Shown here: positions 1 to 8,576 of the stretch, in pieces
Numbering within the stretch: position 1 is the first letter of the stretch
Layout: every line of letters starts with the position of its first letter
Assembly: GCA_964508765.1 (NCBI GenBank)
Contig: CAZDVD010000003.1
Span: 79,467 to 143,466 of the forward strand
Direction: 5' to 3'
Source: JABMPR01 sp964508765
Lineage (GTDB): Bacteria > Fidelibacterota > UBA8477 > JABMPR01
Length of the DNA: 64,000 nt
Program-made: the position numbers and the translations under genes
The notes under the pieces: model-generated
The model's database searches: none
What the model saw: only the letters and a program-made list of their open reading frames with translations
What the model was told of the DNA's origin: nothing

Positions 1-2
1 AA

Positions 3-602
3 CGAGCCGAATTGTTTCATCCACAGATATTCAGCGACCAGGAATGGGCTGAAGGATACTATCAACGCAATGCAAAGAATATCCAGCGAGTCGGAAAACG
101 GTTTGTTCAGATTCTGAAGCGCTCTGGATTCGAAAAAGGAAAAATCCTTGATACAGGATGTGGTTTTGGTGCCGTAGCGATCGAAATAGCACAAAGCTTT
201 AAGGATGTTGAGATAGTAGGAATCGATTTAGGTAAACCGCTATTGGAAATGGGACAATCACTTGCCGAGAAATCCGGTGTCGCAGATCGGATTCATTTCT
301 CTGAAGGCGATGTGCAAAAACTGGATTTAGAGAACGATTCCTTTGATGTTGTGATTAACACCTTCATGCTTCACATCGTTGATGACCCGGTGGTTATGCT
401 TAATGAGATTGAACGAGTAACAAAAAAACAAGGGATAATCATGATGACCGATTTAAGGCGGATCTGGCTATCCTTGGTCGTTAAGAAGCTCAAGACAGCC
501 TTTGTATTGGATGAAGCAAAGGAAATTATCAACAAATCCAATATGAGACCCGGAAGATATTCCAAAGGACCGTTTTGGTGGGATTACATGATCGGCGTTT
601 AG
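3..602 (+). CDS. Class I SAM-dependent methyltransferase (5' partial)
   Basis: The reading frame is open to the left edge, so the gene probably begins before the window; a TTG at 12 is the first possible start inside it. The product has the Rossmann methyltransferase motif I (LDTGCGFGAVAIEIA, about 45 residues after that TTG), an acidic motif II (VEIVGIDLG), and a motif IV region (FDVVINTFMLHIV). These bind S-adenosylmethionine; the substrate cannot be told. The C-terminus is short, ending GPFWWDYMIGV. The gene is followed at once by an attC-like palindrome, so it may be an integron cassette gene. The methyltransferase fold is clear; the specific function is unknown. Confidence 0.75.
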   Translation, partial: RAELFHPQIFSDQEWAEGYYQRNAKNIQRVGKRFVQILKRSGFEKGKILDTGCGFGAVAIEIAQSFKDVEIVGIDLGKPLLEMGQSLAEKSGVADRIHFSEGDVQKLDLENDSFDVVINTFMLHIVDDPVVMLNEIERVTKKQGIIMMTDLRRIWLSLVVKKLKTAFVLDEAKEIINKSNMRPGRYSKGPFWWDYMIGV

Positions 603-653
603 ACGGATCAAAAAGAAACCGGAAATAGAATCTATACCCATGTTTGACAGGAA

Positions 654-722
654 ATTCTCTAACAAGATAAATGCAACCGACGTTTGCACTTCGCATGGCT
701 GATTTGTGATGTTATACCAATA
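654..722 (+). repeat. attC-like imperfect palindrome (possible integron recombination site)
   Basis: The stretch opens with CTCTAACAAG and closes with GATGTTATACC. The left arm (TAACA, then AAAT, then GCAACC) is imperfectly complementary to the right arm (GGCTG, ATTT, TGTTA). A central segment rich in CGACG and TTCGCATGG would form the terminal structure. The closing GTTATAC fits the GTTRRRY core of attC sites; the left core is CTCTAAC, one base off RYYYAAC. Its place just after one ORF and about 13 bases before the next is typical of gene cassettes. No integrase is seen in the window, so this is tentative. Confidence 0.4.
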
Positions 723-734
723 AATGAGTGAATT

Positions 735-1115
735 GTGATTGAGCATAGGAAGCTACTTAGTTTTGTAATGGTAACATTTTTGATGATTTCTTGTAGTGAT
801 CCGAAAGAATCTTTTGAGCCAGATTTCGGTGCTCTTTAAAGAATCGTTGAATCAGATAATTTGCCAAAAATTGAAGGTGATTCACTGCAAATCTGTTTAC
901 GGTGGGAAGGTTGTGGAGATTCTGCTGATTACGAGTTTCTACTTGATTATGAGATGGTAGGAGAGGTGCAAAATATTTGGCTAGAGAAAATGGTCGACGA
1001 ATCTTGCAGAGCAGTGTTCGAAACTGAAATGTCATTCTTACTTCCTCATGCAGTATTGGGTTCAATGCGTATTCAATTGATGAATCCAGAGGGAAATGAT
1101 TTTGCTCTACGTTAG
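735..1115 (+). pseudogene. Short lipoprotein gene interrupted by an in-frame TAA
   Basis: A GTG at 735 opens a typical lipoprotein signal (VIEHRKLLSFVMVTFLMISC, lipobox LMISC) that runs into an in-frame TAA at 837-839. After the stop the same frame stays open to 1115 with sensible sequence (ICLRWEGCGDSADYEFLLDYE and onward). Rejoined, it would be a lipoprotein of about 126 residues of unknown function. Either the gene is broken by a nonsense change, or the downstream part restarts at TTG 861 without a signal peptide, or there is a base error. I do not recognise the family. It lies just after the attC-like site, so it may be a decayed cassette gene. Confidence 0.45.
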
Positions 1116-1251
1116 ATGGATTTACGGCATAACTGGGTAGTTCTGGCTTGCAGAAGAGGGCCAGCCTGCAGACCCTAGGGATATGATTTCCAGGAGCTGA
1201 AAAGTTCATCTTTCTCCTAGACTCCAACTCAATCCCTCCTATACTTGAGCG

Positions 1252-2625
1252 ATGTTTAAAACCTTAGACAAATACGTTTTCCGGGAATTACTCACCCCCT
1301 TTATGTATTCATTGTTGGTCCTGACAATGATCTTTCTGGTGAATTTTATCATCCGCGCCATGGATCGGATTCTGGGTAAGGGTCTTTCCTTTCTTGTAAT
1401 TCTTGAATACATCGTACTAAACCTGGCCTGGATACTGGCGTTGGCTATACCTCTCTCGGTTTTGGTGGCTGTATTGCTGGGCTATGGACGTCTCGCCACG
1501 GACCACGAAGTTACCGCCATGCGTTCCGGGGGCATCTCATTGCCCCGTATTATGGCGCCAGCCCTGGTCTTCGCCATTCTGGTGGGGAGCTTCACGCTCT
1601 ACTTCAATACATCAATTCTCCCCGATGTCAATCACCGTGCCCGACTCCTGGGTTCGGATATCTACCGCAAGCGTCCTGATATGGATATCGTCCCGGGGTA
1701 CTTTATTGATGATTTACCTGACTACAATATTCGGGTCAATGAAGTCACAGAAGAAGGTCTCAAGGGCGTGGTTATTTTCTCAAAAAGCGATCTTCGAGAA
1801 CAGGTCTCCATTTTTGCAGAAACCGGACGCACTGAAACCATCGGTGGTCAGATCATTTTCACCCTTTATAACGGTGAAAAGCACCTTCTGGATTTGGACA
1901 AGCTGGATGACTATCAGCGGGAGTATTTTGACTCCACCCGTCTCACGGTAAAAGTTAATAATCTGGAATTGAAACGCAGGGAATCAGCCGTCAGGGGAGA
2001 TCGCGAAATGACCCCGGCGATGATGTATGTCAGGATCGAAGAGAATAAGGAAAGATTCAATCGAACTGTTGATAGAATGAACAGCATCAGGCTCAAAAGC
2101 CCTGTTTTTAATGGTGACTCACTGATTGATATGATGGCTCTCATGGATACCCTCAAACGCATTCCAATCCCTGATAAGACTCCTACGGAAGCCAGGACCA
2201 AAGTCTGGAACCGCACCGTTGACAAACTGGAGAGCCAGGAACGTTTGCTTAACAGTTATTTAAAGCAGGTTAATAAGTACCTCGTGGAAATTCATAAGAA
2301 ATACGCCATGTCGGTCACCTGTATTGTCTTTGTCCTGGTTGGCGTCCCCCTGGGGATTATGACCCGCAAATCGAGCGGGACTATCGGAGTGGCGATAGGT
2401 ATGTTCTTTATCTACTGGGCTGCCTTGATTGCTGGAGAGGAGTTAGCGGATCGGCGTTATGTGGATCCGGTTCTGGCTATGTGGGCTCCCAATGGGATTA
2501 TGGCCGTGGTGGGAATCTGGATCAGCTTCCAGGTTTCCAGGGAAAGAACAGTCATCAATATTCTCTGGTTAAAAACGATTCTAAACCCCCTGAATTGGAA
2601 AATTATTCCAGGCAAAAAAACTTGA
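1252..2625 (+). CDS. LptF/LptG (YjgP/YjgQ) family lipopolysaccharide export permease
   Basis: This 457-residue inner-membrane protein has the LptF/G layout: three N-terminal membrane helices (about residues 15-35, 53-77, 101-119), a periplasmic beta-jellyroll region (about 130-260), and three C-terminal helices (about 353-370, 378-394, 407-425). Family hallmarks visible are DKYVFRELLTPF at the start, ATDHEVTAMRSGGIS after helix 2, and a C-terminal VLVGVPLGIMTRKSSGTIGVAIG. LptF/G pair with the LptB ATPase to move lipopolysaccharide from the inner membrane to the LptA bridge. The periplasmic part has an insert (about 250-340) of hydrophilic helical sequence. F or G cannot be decided because the partner gene is not adjacent. 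It implies a lipopolysaccharide-bearing outer membrane. Confidence 0.88.
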   Translation: MFKTLDKYVFRELLTPFMYSLLVLTMIFLVNFIIRAMDRILGKGLSFLVILEYIVLNLAWILALAIPLSVLVAVLLGYGRLATDHEVTAMRSGGISLPRIMAPALVFAILVGSFTLYFNTSILPDVNHRARLLGSDIYRKRPDMDIVPGYFIDDLPDYNIRVNEVTEEGLKGVVIFSKSDLREQVSIFAETGRTETIGGQIIFTLYNGEKHLLDLDKLDDYQREYFDSTRLTVKVNNLELKRRESAVRGDREMTPAMMYVRIEENKERFNRTVDRMNSIRLKSPVFNGDSLIDMMALMDTLKRIPIPDKTPTEARTKVWNRTVDKLESQERLLNSYLKQVNKYLVEIHKKYAMSVTCIVFVLVGVPLGIMTRKSSGTIGVAIGMFFIYWAALIAGEELADRRYVDPVLAMWAPNGIMAVVGIWISFQVSRERTVINILWLKTILNPLNWKIIPGKKT

Positions 2626-2698
2626 CAAAGTAAGCATTTCCATAAGTGAGGTATCGGTCTATATTGCCCACTAATTTTCTGCTTAGGAGAGATAATTA

Positions 2699-3598
2699 AT
2701 GTCACTTCACACTATAGTTTTAGTGAAACAAGTTCCCGATACTTCAAATATTTCAGGCGATGTTATGCGCCCTGATGGAACTGTTAATCGAGCGAGACTT
2801 CCTGCTATTTTTAATCCTGAGGATCAGGAGGCTTTAGAACTGGCGCTGCGATTGAAGGATAAACACGGCGGCAAAGTTACTGCTCTCACCATGGGACCGC
2901 CCAACGCAGCCAACATGCTTCGCGAATGTTTATACATGGGGGCAGATCGCGCTATTTTGGTCAGTGACAGGAGATTTGCCGCTGCTGATACGCTGGCTAC
3001 CTCATACGCCCTCCACAAGGCAGTGCATCGCATTGGAGACTATGATCTCATCTTTGGTGGTCGTCAGGCTATTGATGGGGATACGGCTCAAGTAGGACCA
3101 CAAACTGCGGAGAAACTGGGCATCCCTCAAATCTCCTATACTTTAGAAGTGCAGGAACTGGATCTGAAGAAAAAAACCATTCGTGCCAAACGTGCCATTA
3201 AGAATGGCTATGAGATTCTGGAAGCTCCATTGCCTGTCCTCCTTACCGTCACAAAAGATGCTGCTGAACCGCGTCCCTTTGATGTCAAGAGATTGTGTAC
3301 CTACAAACGGGCTCAGTCCAGATTCGAAATTGAAGCCACAGTGGATGACAGTCATGATCTGGTCTGGATGGATGAATTGATGGAGAAAGCCAAATCAAAT
3401 GATTTGCTCATCGAGACCTGGAATATTGAAGACATCGATGCAGATGTTGAATGGTGTGGACTGGCCGGATCTCCAACCAAGGTCCACAAGGTGGAAAATG
3501 TGGTCCTAAGTGGAGCCGAGTTTAAAAAAGTGCCGGCCACGTCAGAGGGCCTGAACGATATGATTACTGATCTGATGCAAGATCACATTTTTGGATAG
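2699..3598 (+). CDS. etfB: Electron transfer flavoprotein beta subunit, bifurcating-type (first copy)
   Basis: The 299-residue protein opens with the ETF beta signature IVLVKQVPDT and has MGPPNAANMLRECLYMGADRAILVSD (residues 65-90). Residues 97-103 (DTLATSY) and 120-134 (GGRQAIDGDTAQVGP) match the version known from ETFs that bind FAD rather than AMP in the beta subunit, the class that includes electron-bifurcating EtfAB. It is about 50 residues longer than the usual 250. It is the first gene of an etfB-etfA-acyl-CoA dehydrogenase operon, and its RBS (AGGAGA) sits 8 bases before the ATG. The ETF beta call is firm; actual bifurcation is inference. Compare the canonical copy at 61890. Confidence 0.92.
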   Translation: MSLHTIVLVKQVPDTSNISGDVMRPDGTVNRARLPAIFNPEDQEALELALRLKDKHGGKVTALTMGPPNAANMLRECLYMGADRAILVSDRRFAAADTLATSYALHKAVHRIGDYDLIFGGRQAIDGDTAQVGPQTAEKLGIPQISYTLEVQELDLKKKTIRAKRAIKNGYEILEAPLPVLLTVTKDAAEPRPFDVKRLCTYKRAQSRFEIEATVDDSHDLVWMDELMEKAKSNDLLIETWNIEDIDADVEWCGLAGSPTKVHKVENVVLSGAEFKKVPATSEGLNDMITDLMQDHIFG

Positions 3599-3605
3599 AA
3601 CAGAT

Positions 3606-4628
3606 ATGAATTCAAAACTAAAAGATATGGTATGGGTTTTTGCTGAGCAAACTGATGGGGTTATGGCTGATGTGAGCCTGGAATTGCTCCACAAAGCCAG
3701 AATCCTCGCTGAAAAGATGAAATCACAGGTGAGTGCTGTCCTTCTTGGAGATAAGGTTGAGGGATTATCCGCGACCTTGTTTGCTCATGGTGCCGATAAT
3801 GTGTATCTACTGGATGATGCCGAGCTCAAAGATTTTCGCAGCATGCCTTATGCGAATCTCATCACCACCCTTGTAGAAGAGAAAAGACCCCGTGTCGTAT
3901 TGTTTGGTGCCACACATATCGGTCGGGATATTGCTCCCAGAGTTGCCTCGCATACTCGTTCAGGGCTCACAGCGGATTGTACAGAATTGAAGATTGAAAC
4001 TTTGACCATTAGAAAGGTCGAGCACGAAGATTTATTGCTTCAGATTCGACCCGCTTTTGGTGGAAATATCATTGCCACCATCATTTCCCCTGATGTAGAG
4101 ATTCAAATGGCCACCATTCGTGAAGGTGTCATGGAGATGGGTGAGCCAGATGCATCCCGGAAGGGGACTATCATTCCTGTGAAGGTTGAACTGGATCCTG
4201 TTGAAGTTGCTGTGAAGATTATTGAAAAACATCAGGAAGCTTCCAGTGTCAACCTAAAAGGGGCTCCCATCATTGTGGCTGGGGGGTATGGAGCAGATAC
4301 ACCTGAAAAATTTCAACTGATCAAGGATCTGGCCAAAGTTCTGGGTGCTGAGGTCGCAGGCTCTAGAGCGGCTGTAGATGCCGGGCTCATCGATTCTGAA
4401 CGCCAGGTTGGACAGACCGGAACGACAGTGCGCCCCAAGTTGTACATTGCCATCGGTATTTCAGGTGCCATTCAGCATCGTGCCGGCATGCAGGAATCTC
4501 AAAAAATTATTGCCATTAACAGTGATGCCGAAGCTCCAATATTTCAGGTTGCCCACTATGGGATTCATGGTGATCTCACAGATGTGATCCCCAAATTAAT
4601 TGCTGCTTACAAAAGCCAGCTGCATTAA
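3606..4628 (+). CDS. etfA: Electron transfer flavoprotein alpha subunit (first copy)
   Basis: The frame opens upstream at a TTG (3591) overlapping etfB, but ATG 3606 is the likelier start. The product (about 340 residues) has an N-terminal alpha/beta domain (VWVFAEQTDGVMADVSLELL) and the C-terminal FAD-binding domain with the family signature (VAGGYGADTPEKFQLI, then AGSRAAVDAGLIDSERQVGQTG, then LYIAIGISGAIQHRAGM, then INSDAEAPIF). With EtfB it takes electrons from an acyl-CoA dehydrogenase and passes them on, in the cytoplasm. Its gene is 7 bases past etfB and 13 before the dehydrogenase, so the three are surely co-transcribed. Confidence 0.92.
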   Translation: MNSKLKDMVWVFAEQTDGVMADVSLELLHKARILAEKMKSQVSAVLLGDKVEGLSATLFAHGADNVYLLDDAELKDFRSMPYANLITTLVEEKRPRVVLFGATHIGRDIAPRVASHTRSGLTADCTELKIETLTIRKVEHEDLLLQIRPAFGGNIIATIISPDVEIQMATIREGVMEMGEPDASRKGTIIPVKVELDPVEVAVKIIEKHQEASSVNLKGAPIIVAGGYGADTPEKFQLIKDLAKVLGAEVAGSRAAVDAGLIDSERQVGQTGTTVRPKLYIAIGISGAIQHRAGMQESQKIIAINSDAEAPIFQVAHYGIHGDLTDVIPKLIAAYKSQLH

Positions 4629-4641
4629 GCGAGAATAGTCT

Positions 4642-6369
4642 ATGTCCAATTTTTTCAATGAAAACGCCGATATTCAATTTCAATTCAATCGTATTGATCT
4701 GGAAGAAATCACCAGAGTCCGCGAAGATGACTATAAGCAGGCTGAAAAGTATTCTTTTGCTCCCCGAGATTATGAGGATGCCAAAGACAACTTTAAACGC
4801 ATCCTGGAAGTCGTTGGAGATATCGCAGGCAATTTTGTAGCTGAACGTGCCCGCGAAGTTGATGAATTAGGTTCCACGTTTGAAGATGGAGTCGTCACCT
4901 ACGCCAAAGGTCTGGAAGAAGCTATGACCCGCCTGAATCAGGCTGGGTTGATGGGATTCATTCTGGAGCGCAAATACGGTGGACTCAATCTGCCCATTTC
5001 TCTCTATATCTTTGCCATTGAGATGGTCTCCCGCGGGGATGCCTCACTTATGAACCTTTTTGGTCTTCAGGATATCTCTGAAACCATAGAGAATTATGCT
5101 ACCGATGAAATCAAAGACGAATTCCTGCCAAAATTCAGCAGTGGTGAAGTAACCGGTGCCATGGTTCTCACGGAGCCAGATGCTGGTTCGGATTTGCAGG
5201 CAGTCAAGACGCGAGCCTACCAGGATGAAAACGGAAATTGGTTCCTCAGTGGAGTCAAACGTTTCATTACCAATGGCAATGCAGATGTGAATCTGGTGTT
5301 GGCCCGTTCTGAGGAAGGCACCCGAGATGGTCGTGGTCTCTCATTATTCGTCTGCTATGGCGATGATACGGTTCAAATCAGACGCATTGAACACAAATTG
5401 GGTATCAAGGGTTCACCAACCTGTGAGATGCAATTCCATGATACACCTGCCCAACTGATTGGTGCAAGGAAACGTGGACTCATTGCTTACGTCATGGCCC
5501 TGATGAATGGAGCCCGTCTTGGTGTAGCTGCACAGGCTCTGGGAATTGCCCAGGCAGCCTATGTGGAAGCCAGAAGGTATGCCCAGGAGCGTGAACAATT
5601 TGGCAAGTCCATCCTGAATTTCCCGGCAGTAGCAGATATGCTCATCAAAATGAAGGTAGATCTGGAGAGCTCCAGGACTTTGATTTATGCCACAGCACGT
5701 GCCGTAGATATGCACAAGATTAGTGAGATGAAACTGGCAAGACTGAAGGCATCAGGTGAATCATTCACCGATGTGAAGACAGAGGTCAAACACTGGAAAG
5801 CCATGGCGGACTTTCTAACACCTCTTTCAAAATTTGTTATCTCCGAAAAAGCCAATCGGATTTGTTATGATGCCATCCAGATTCATGGTGGAACCGGCTA
5901 TATGCAGGAGTTCAATGTGGAACGGCACTATCGTGACGTCCGTATTACCAATATTTATGAGGGTACCTCTCAACTCCAGGTTATAGCCGCGATTGGTGGT
6001 GTGATTAAGGGAGTATGTGATGATCAATTTGACGCTTTTGAAGCCCGTGAATATCGTCATGAAGCCCGACAACTGGCCAATAAGCTGAAAAAGATTCGCA
6101 CGCTTCTTGATAAGTGTAAAGTTCATGTTCTGGATAAAGAGGACAAAGCTTACCAGGAATTGCATTCTGCTGAACTGGTAGAAATGTATGGCTCCATCTA
6201 TGTGGGCTACCTGATTCTCGACGAAGCATCTGAGAATTCCAGAAAAATGCTGATTGCCAAAAAGTATATCATGGATGCCCTGGCAACAGCCATGCACCAC
6301 ACCGAATCCATCACCCGTGGTTTTGATACCCTCTTTGCTGATGTGGAGCAGATACTTACCAAAGAGTAG
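4642..6369 (+). CDS. Acyl-CoA dehydrogenase with C-terminal extension (ETF-linked)
   Basis: This 575-residue flavoenzyme has the acyl-CoA dehydrogenase signatures: MVLTEPDAGSDLQ for flavin binding, RFITNGNADVNLV, the REQFGKSILNFPAVADML helix and QIHGGTGYMQEFNVERHYRDVRITNIYEGTSQLQ, which includes a likely catalytic Glu at residue 440 (IYEGT). After the standard 380-450 residue core it carries about 120 extra residues, as in long-chain (VLCAD/ACAD9-like) enzymes. It introduces a double bond at the alpha-beta carbons of acyl-CoA and reduces FAD. Directly downstream of an EtfBA pair, it is very likely that pair's dedicated electron donor. Chain-length preference cannot be read from sequence. Confidence 0.9.
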   Translation: MSNFFNENADIQFQFNRIDLEEITRVREDDYKQAEKYSFAPRDYEDAKDNFKRILEVVGDIAGNFVAERAREVDELGSTFEDGVVTYAKGLEEAMTRLNQAGLMGFILERKYGGLNLPISLYIFAIEMVSRGDASLMNLFGLQDISETIENYATDEIKDEFLPKFSSGEVTGAMVLTEPDAGSDLQAVKTRAYQDENGNWFLSGVKRFITNGNADVNLVLARSEEGTRDGRGLSLFVCYGDDTVQIRRIEHKLGIKGSPTCEMQFHDTPAQLIGARKRGLIAYVMALMNGARLGVAAQALGIAQAAYVEARRYAQEREQFGKSILNFPAVADMLIKMKVDLESSRTLIYATARAVDMHKISEMKLARLKASGESFTDVKTEVKHWKAMADFLTPLSKFVISEKANRICYDAIQIHGGTGYMQEFNVERHYRDVRITNIYEGTSQLQVIAAIGGVIKGVCDDQFDAFEAREYRHEARQLANKLKKIRTLLDKCKVHVLDKEDKAYQELHSAELVEMYGSIYVGYLILDEASENSRKMLIAKKYIMDALATAMHHTESITRGFDTLFADVEQILTKE

Positions 6370-6408
6370 TTAAGGCTTCGAGTCTACTTCTGAGATTCGT
6401 TGTTTATA

Positions 6409-6507
6409 GTCTTTGCGAGAAGGTCGAAGACCGACGAAGCAATCTCGAATTAATTGATATGCGTGAACATGGGGATTGCCACGTTCATTCCATTCACTCA
6501 ATGACCA
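6409..6507. repeat. REP-like imperfect palindrome
   Basis: This non-coding stretch has inner arms GCAATCTC (6439-6446) and GGGATTGC (6472-6479) that pair with one G-U, a small hairpin GGTC-GAA-GACC (6422-6432), and outer arms TCTTTGCGAGAA against TTCACTCAATGA that match loosely. Together they form an imperfect palindrome of about 100 bp, of the kind of dispersed extragenic repeat seen in many environmental bacteria. No second copy as close was seen here. Confidence 0.4.
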
Positions 6508-6527
6508 ATAACAAATATTCAGCATAA

Positions 6528-6553
6528 AAAAAGCCCCATAATAGGGGCTTTTT
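6528..6553. terminator. Bidirectional rho-independent terminator
   Basis: A perfect 10-bp stem, AAAAAGCCCC and GGGGCTTTTT with a six-base loop ATAATA. The A/T runs on both sides let it work in both directions. It lies between the convergent acyl-CoA dehydrogenase and FabL-like genes and can end both transcripts. Confidence 0.85.
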
Positions 6554-6577
6554 CTAAATCTGTAATGGTAGTGTAAA

Positions 6578-7363
6578 CTAACCAGCGTTGTCTTCTCCGC
6601 CATCAATACCAATGACATTACCAGTAATCCAGGTACTCATGCCCGCAAAGGTGAGTACGGCTTCAGCCACATCCTCAGGGGTGGTAAGACGACCACCAGG
6701 ATTCGACTGAAGCGCTCTGGCAATCATTTGTTCGTTGCCTGGAATCTTTCTCAGGGCAGGTGTATCAGTTACGCCAGCTCGCAATGCATTGGCAGCAATA
6801 CTTTTTGGTGCTAATTCAAATGCGATCTGACGGGTATGGGCTTCCAGGGCTGCTTTGGCAGCTGAGACCGCTCCATAATTTGGCCAGGCTGTATGTCCGC
6901 CTGAGCTGGTCATACAGAAGATATGTCCACCTTCTTTCATCAGCTTGTGACCCACCAGATCCTGAGTCCAGTAAATCAGTGAATGACCCATAACATCCAG
7001 AGTCATATCCATCTGATTTTTGTGGACTACACCACCTTGACCGGGATTGTAAACGACGGGTAAGAGGGTACCAAAGGCCAGGGAGTGAACCAGTACTTGA
7101 ATGGTTCCTTCTTCATTGGAGAAAGTCTCTTCTATGATCCGGATAGCTTCTTTTCTGGCACGAGTATCTGCAGCGTTAATATTGAAGAAAAGCGATTTAG
7201 AGCCTGCGGCTTCAATGTCTGCCTTGATAGCTTCGACATTGTGCATGGTTGCTTTGCGATCGAGGTGTACCCCGAAAATATTATATCCATTGGCGGCAAG
7301 TTTTCTGGAGATGGCTCCACCAAATCCACTTGAAGCGCCTAAAATCAATGCCCATTTCTGCAT
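6578..7363 (-). CDS. SDR family oxidoreductase, FabL-like enoyl-ACP reductase
   Basis: This 261-residue short-chain dehydrogenase has the N-terminal nucleotide-binding motif ILGASSGFGGAISRKLA and the C-terminal TGNVIGIDGG. The catalytic region reads NYGAVSAAKAALEAHTR: Tyr and Lys are separated by six residues (YX6K), not three as in ordinary SDRs. That spacing, with the KAALEA-TR-A-EL continuation, is the mark of enoyl-ACP reductases, and the sequence most resembles the FabL (ENR III) type. It would reduce the enoyl-ACP double bond in the last step of fatty-acid elongation using NAD(P)H. The gene is single, facing the dehydrogenase operon across a shared terminator. A role as some other acyl reductase is possible. 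Confidence 0.75.
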   Translation of the reverse strand: MQKWALILGASSGFGGAISRKLAANGYNIFGVHLDRKATMHNVEAIKADIEAAGSKSLFFNINAADTRARKEAIRIIEETFSNEEGTIQVLVHSLAFGTLLPVVYNPGQGGVVHKNQMDMTLDVMGHSLIYWTQDLVGHKLMKEGGHIFCMTSSGGHTAWPNYGAVSAAKAALEAHTRQIAFELAPKSIAANALRAGVTDTPALRKIPGNEQMIARALQSNPGGRLTTPEDVAEAVLTFAGMSTWITGNVIGIDGGEDNAG

Positions 7364-7507
7364 ATCTAATCCTTTCGTTGGTCAATATCCAAACTGACGA
7401 TGAATATAGATTTAGCCATAGCGATGAAAAGCGATTTTATTGATGATAATAGATGTCATGTAATTTGGAAATGAATCTCATCAGACACTCAGAACGCAGT
7501 GAAACGT

Positions 7508-7542
7508 CTTGATCCTAAGAAAGTTTATTGTAGAGGATCAAG
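7508..7542. repeat. Intergenic hairpin in a REP-like stretch
   Basis: CTTGATCCT and AGGATCAAG form a perfect 9-bp stem around a 17-base loop. The flank (CCTTCCACTTCGCTGTGCTTCGTGTCAGG) looks like the low-complexity, CTTCG-rich sequence common in dispersed extragenic repeats. The 244-bp gap it lies in, between the FabL-like gene and the radical SAM gene, shows no ORF worth calling. Confidence 0.35.
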
Positions 7543-7607
7543 ATCCTTCCACTTCGCTGTGCTTCGTGTCAGGATTTCTAGGTGGAACAGGATAAACTGC
7601 CTAACGC

Positions 7608-8576
7608 CTAACACCTAATTCCAAAGAGCTTCCCCTGCCAGGTATCCCTTTGATTTAATTCCAGGTCCATGAGGTGGGTAAGTTTGGGGATGTTGTAACC
7701 CCAGCGAGGAGCGATGAGGATATCATCAGGGGCATCCCCAAAAAGTCTTTGAATCACGATCTCAGAATTTAGTTTTTCCAGAATATTTGCCACCAATTCG
7801 ATATACTCATCTGCCTGGAATAGAGGAAAGGGCTCATCATGATATCGTTTGGCTAAAACCGTACCCTTCACAATATGTAGCTGGTGAATTTTCAAGAAAT
7901 CCAATCCAAGATCATTGGCAGCTAATCCGGTTTCCAACATCATTGCTTTTGATTCCACAGGGAATCCCAGAATGATATGACCAGCGACTTTTATGCCGTA
8001 CTGTTTGGTTAATTCCACCGCCTTAATAACGGACTCATAATCATGACCCCGATTCATCCAATCAAGTGTCTCGTCATGCACGGATTCAATGCCATATTCA
8101 AGAGTGACATTCACATCTTCATTTAACCTGGCGAGATACTCCAATAAGGGTTCATCTATGCAATCACTCCGGGTGCCAATATCCAGTCCGACAACATTGG
8201 GATAGTTGATGGCCTCTTCATACATGCACTTCAGTTTGTCCAACTCGTCATAAGTATTCGAATACGCTTGAAAATAGGCGATGTACTTCTGAACATCATA
8301 ACGATCGACCATAAATGGAATGGAGGCTTCCATCTGCAATGGAATGGACATATCTCTATTAATGTAGTGGGGGACAAAGCTGTCATTATTGCAATATACA
8401 CACCCCCCGTGTCCCTTTGAACCATCCCGATTGGGGCAGGTAAATCCACCATGTAGTGAAACCTTACGGATTTTTTCCCCATAGATTTTTTGGAGGTAAT
8501 AATTGTAGTTATGGTAACGCCGGTTTAACCAGATTTTTGCTTGATTTCCCGCATCTGTTGTTGAATTTGCACTCAT
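7608..8576 (-). CDS. TIGR01212-type radical SAM protein (YhcC-like)
   Basis: The 322-residue protein carries the iron-sulfur cluster cysteines C47, C59 and C62 in the spacing CX11CX2C (GGFTCPNRDG, then GGCVYCNN). This is the enlarged version of CX3CX2C typical of the Elp3-like YhcC family. Other family blocks are AYFQAYSNTYDELDKLK, VGLDIGTRSDCID, EYGIESVHDETLDWMNRGH and GHIILGFPVE. It uses a [4Fe-4S] cluster and S-adenosylmethionine for radical chemistry; the biological substrate of YhcC proteins is not established. The gene is a single unit, transcribed leftward. Confidence 0.88.
   Translation of the reverse strand: MSANSTTDAGNQAKIWLNRRYHNYNYYLQKIYGEKIRKVSLHGGFTCPNRDGSKGHGGCVYCNNDSFVPHYINRDMSIPLQMEASIPFMVDRYDVQKYIAYFQAYSNTYDELDKLKCMYEEAINYPNVVGLDIGTRSDCIDEPLLEYLARLNEDVNVTLEYGIESVHDETLDWMNRGHDYESVIKAVELTKQYGIKVAGHIILGFPVESKAMMLETGLAANDLGLDFLKIHQLHIVKGTVLAKRYHDEPFPLFQADEYIELVANILEKLNSEIVIQRLFGDAPDDILIAPRWGYNIPKLTHLMDLELNQRDTWQGKLFGIRC

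Noticed and set aside
2622..2650. TTGACA before the first etfB
   Set aside because: It overlaps the lptF-type stop and has no good -10 at 16-18 bases, so I did not call a promoter.
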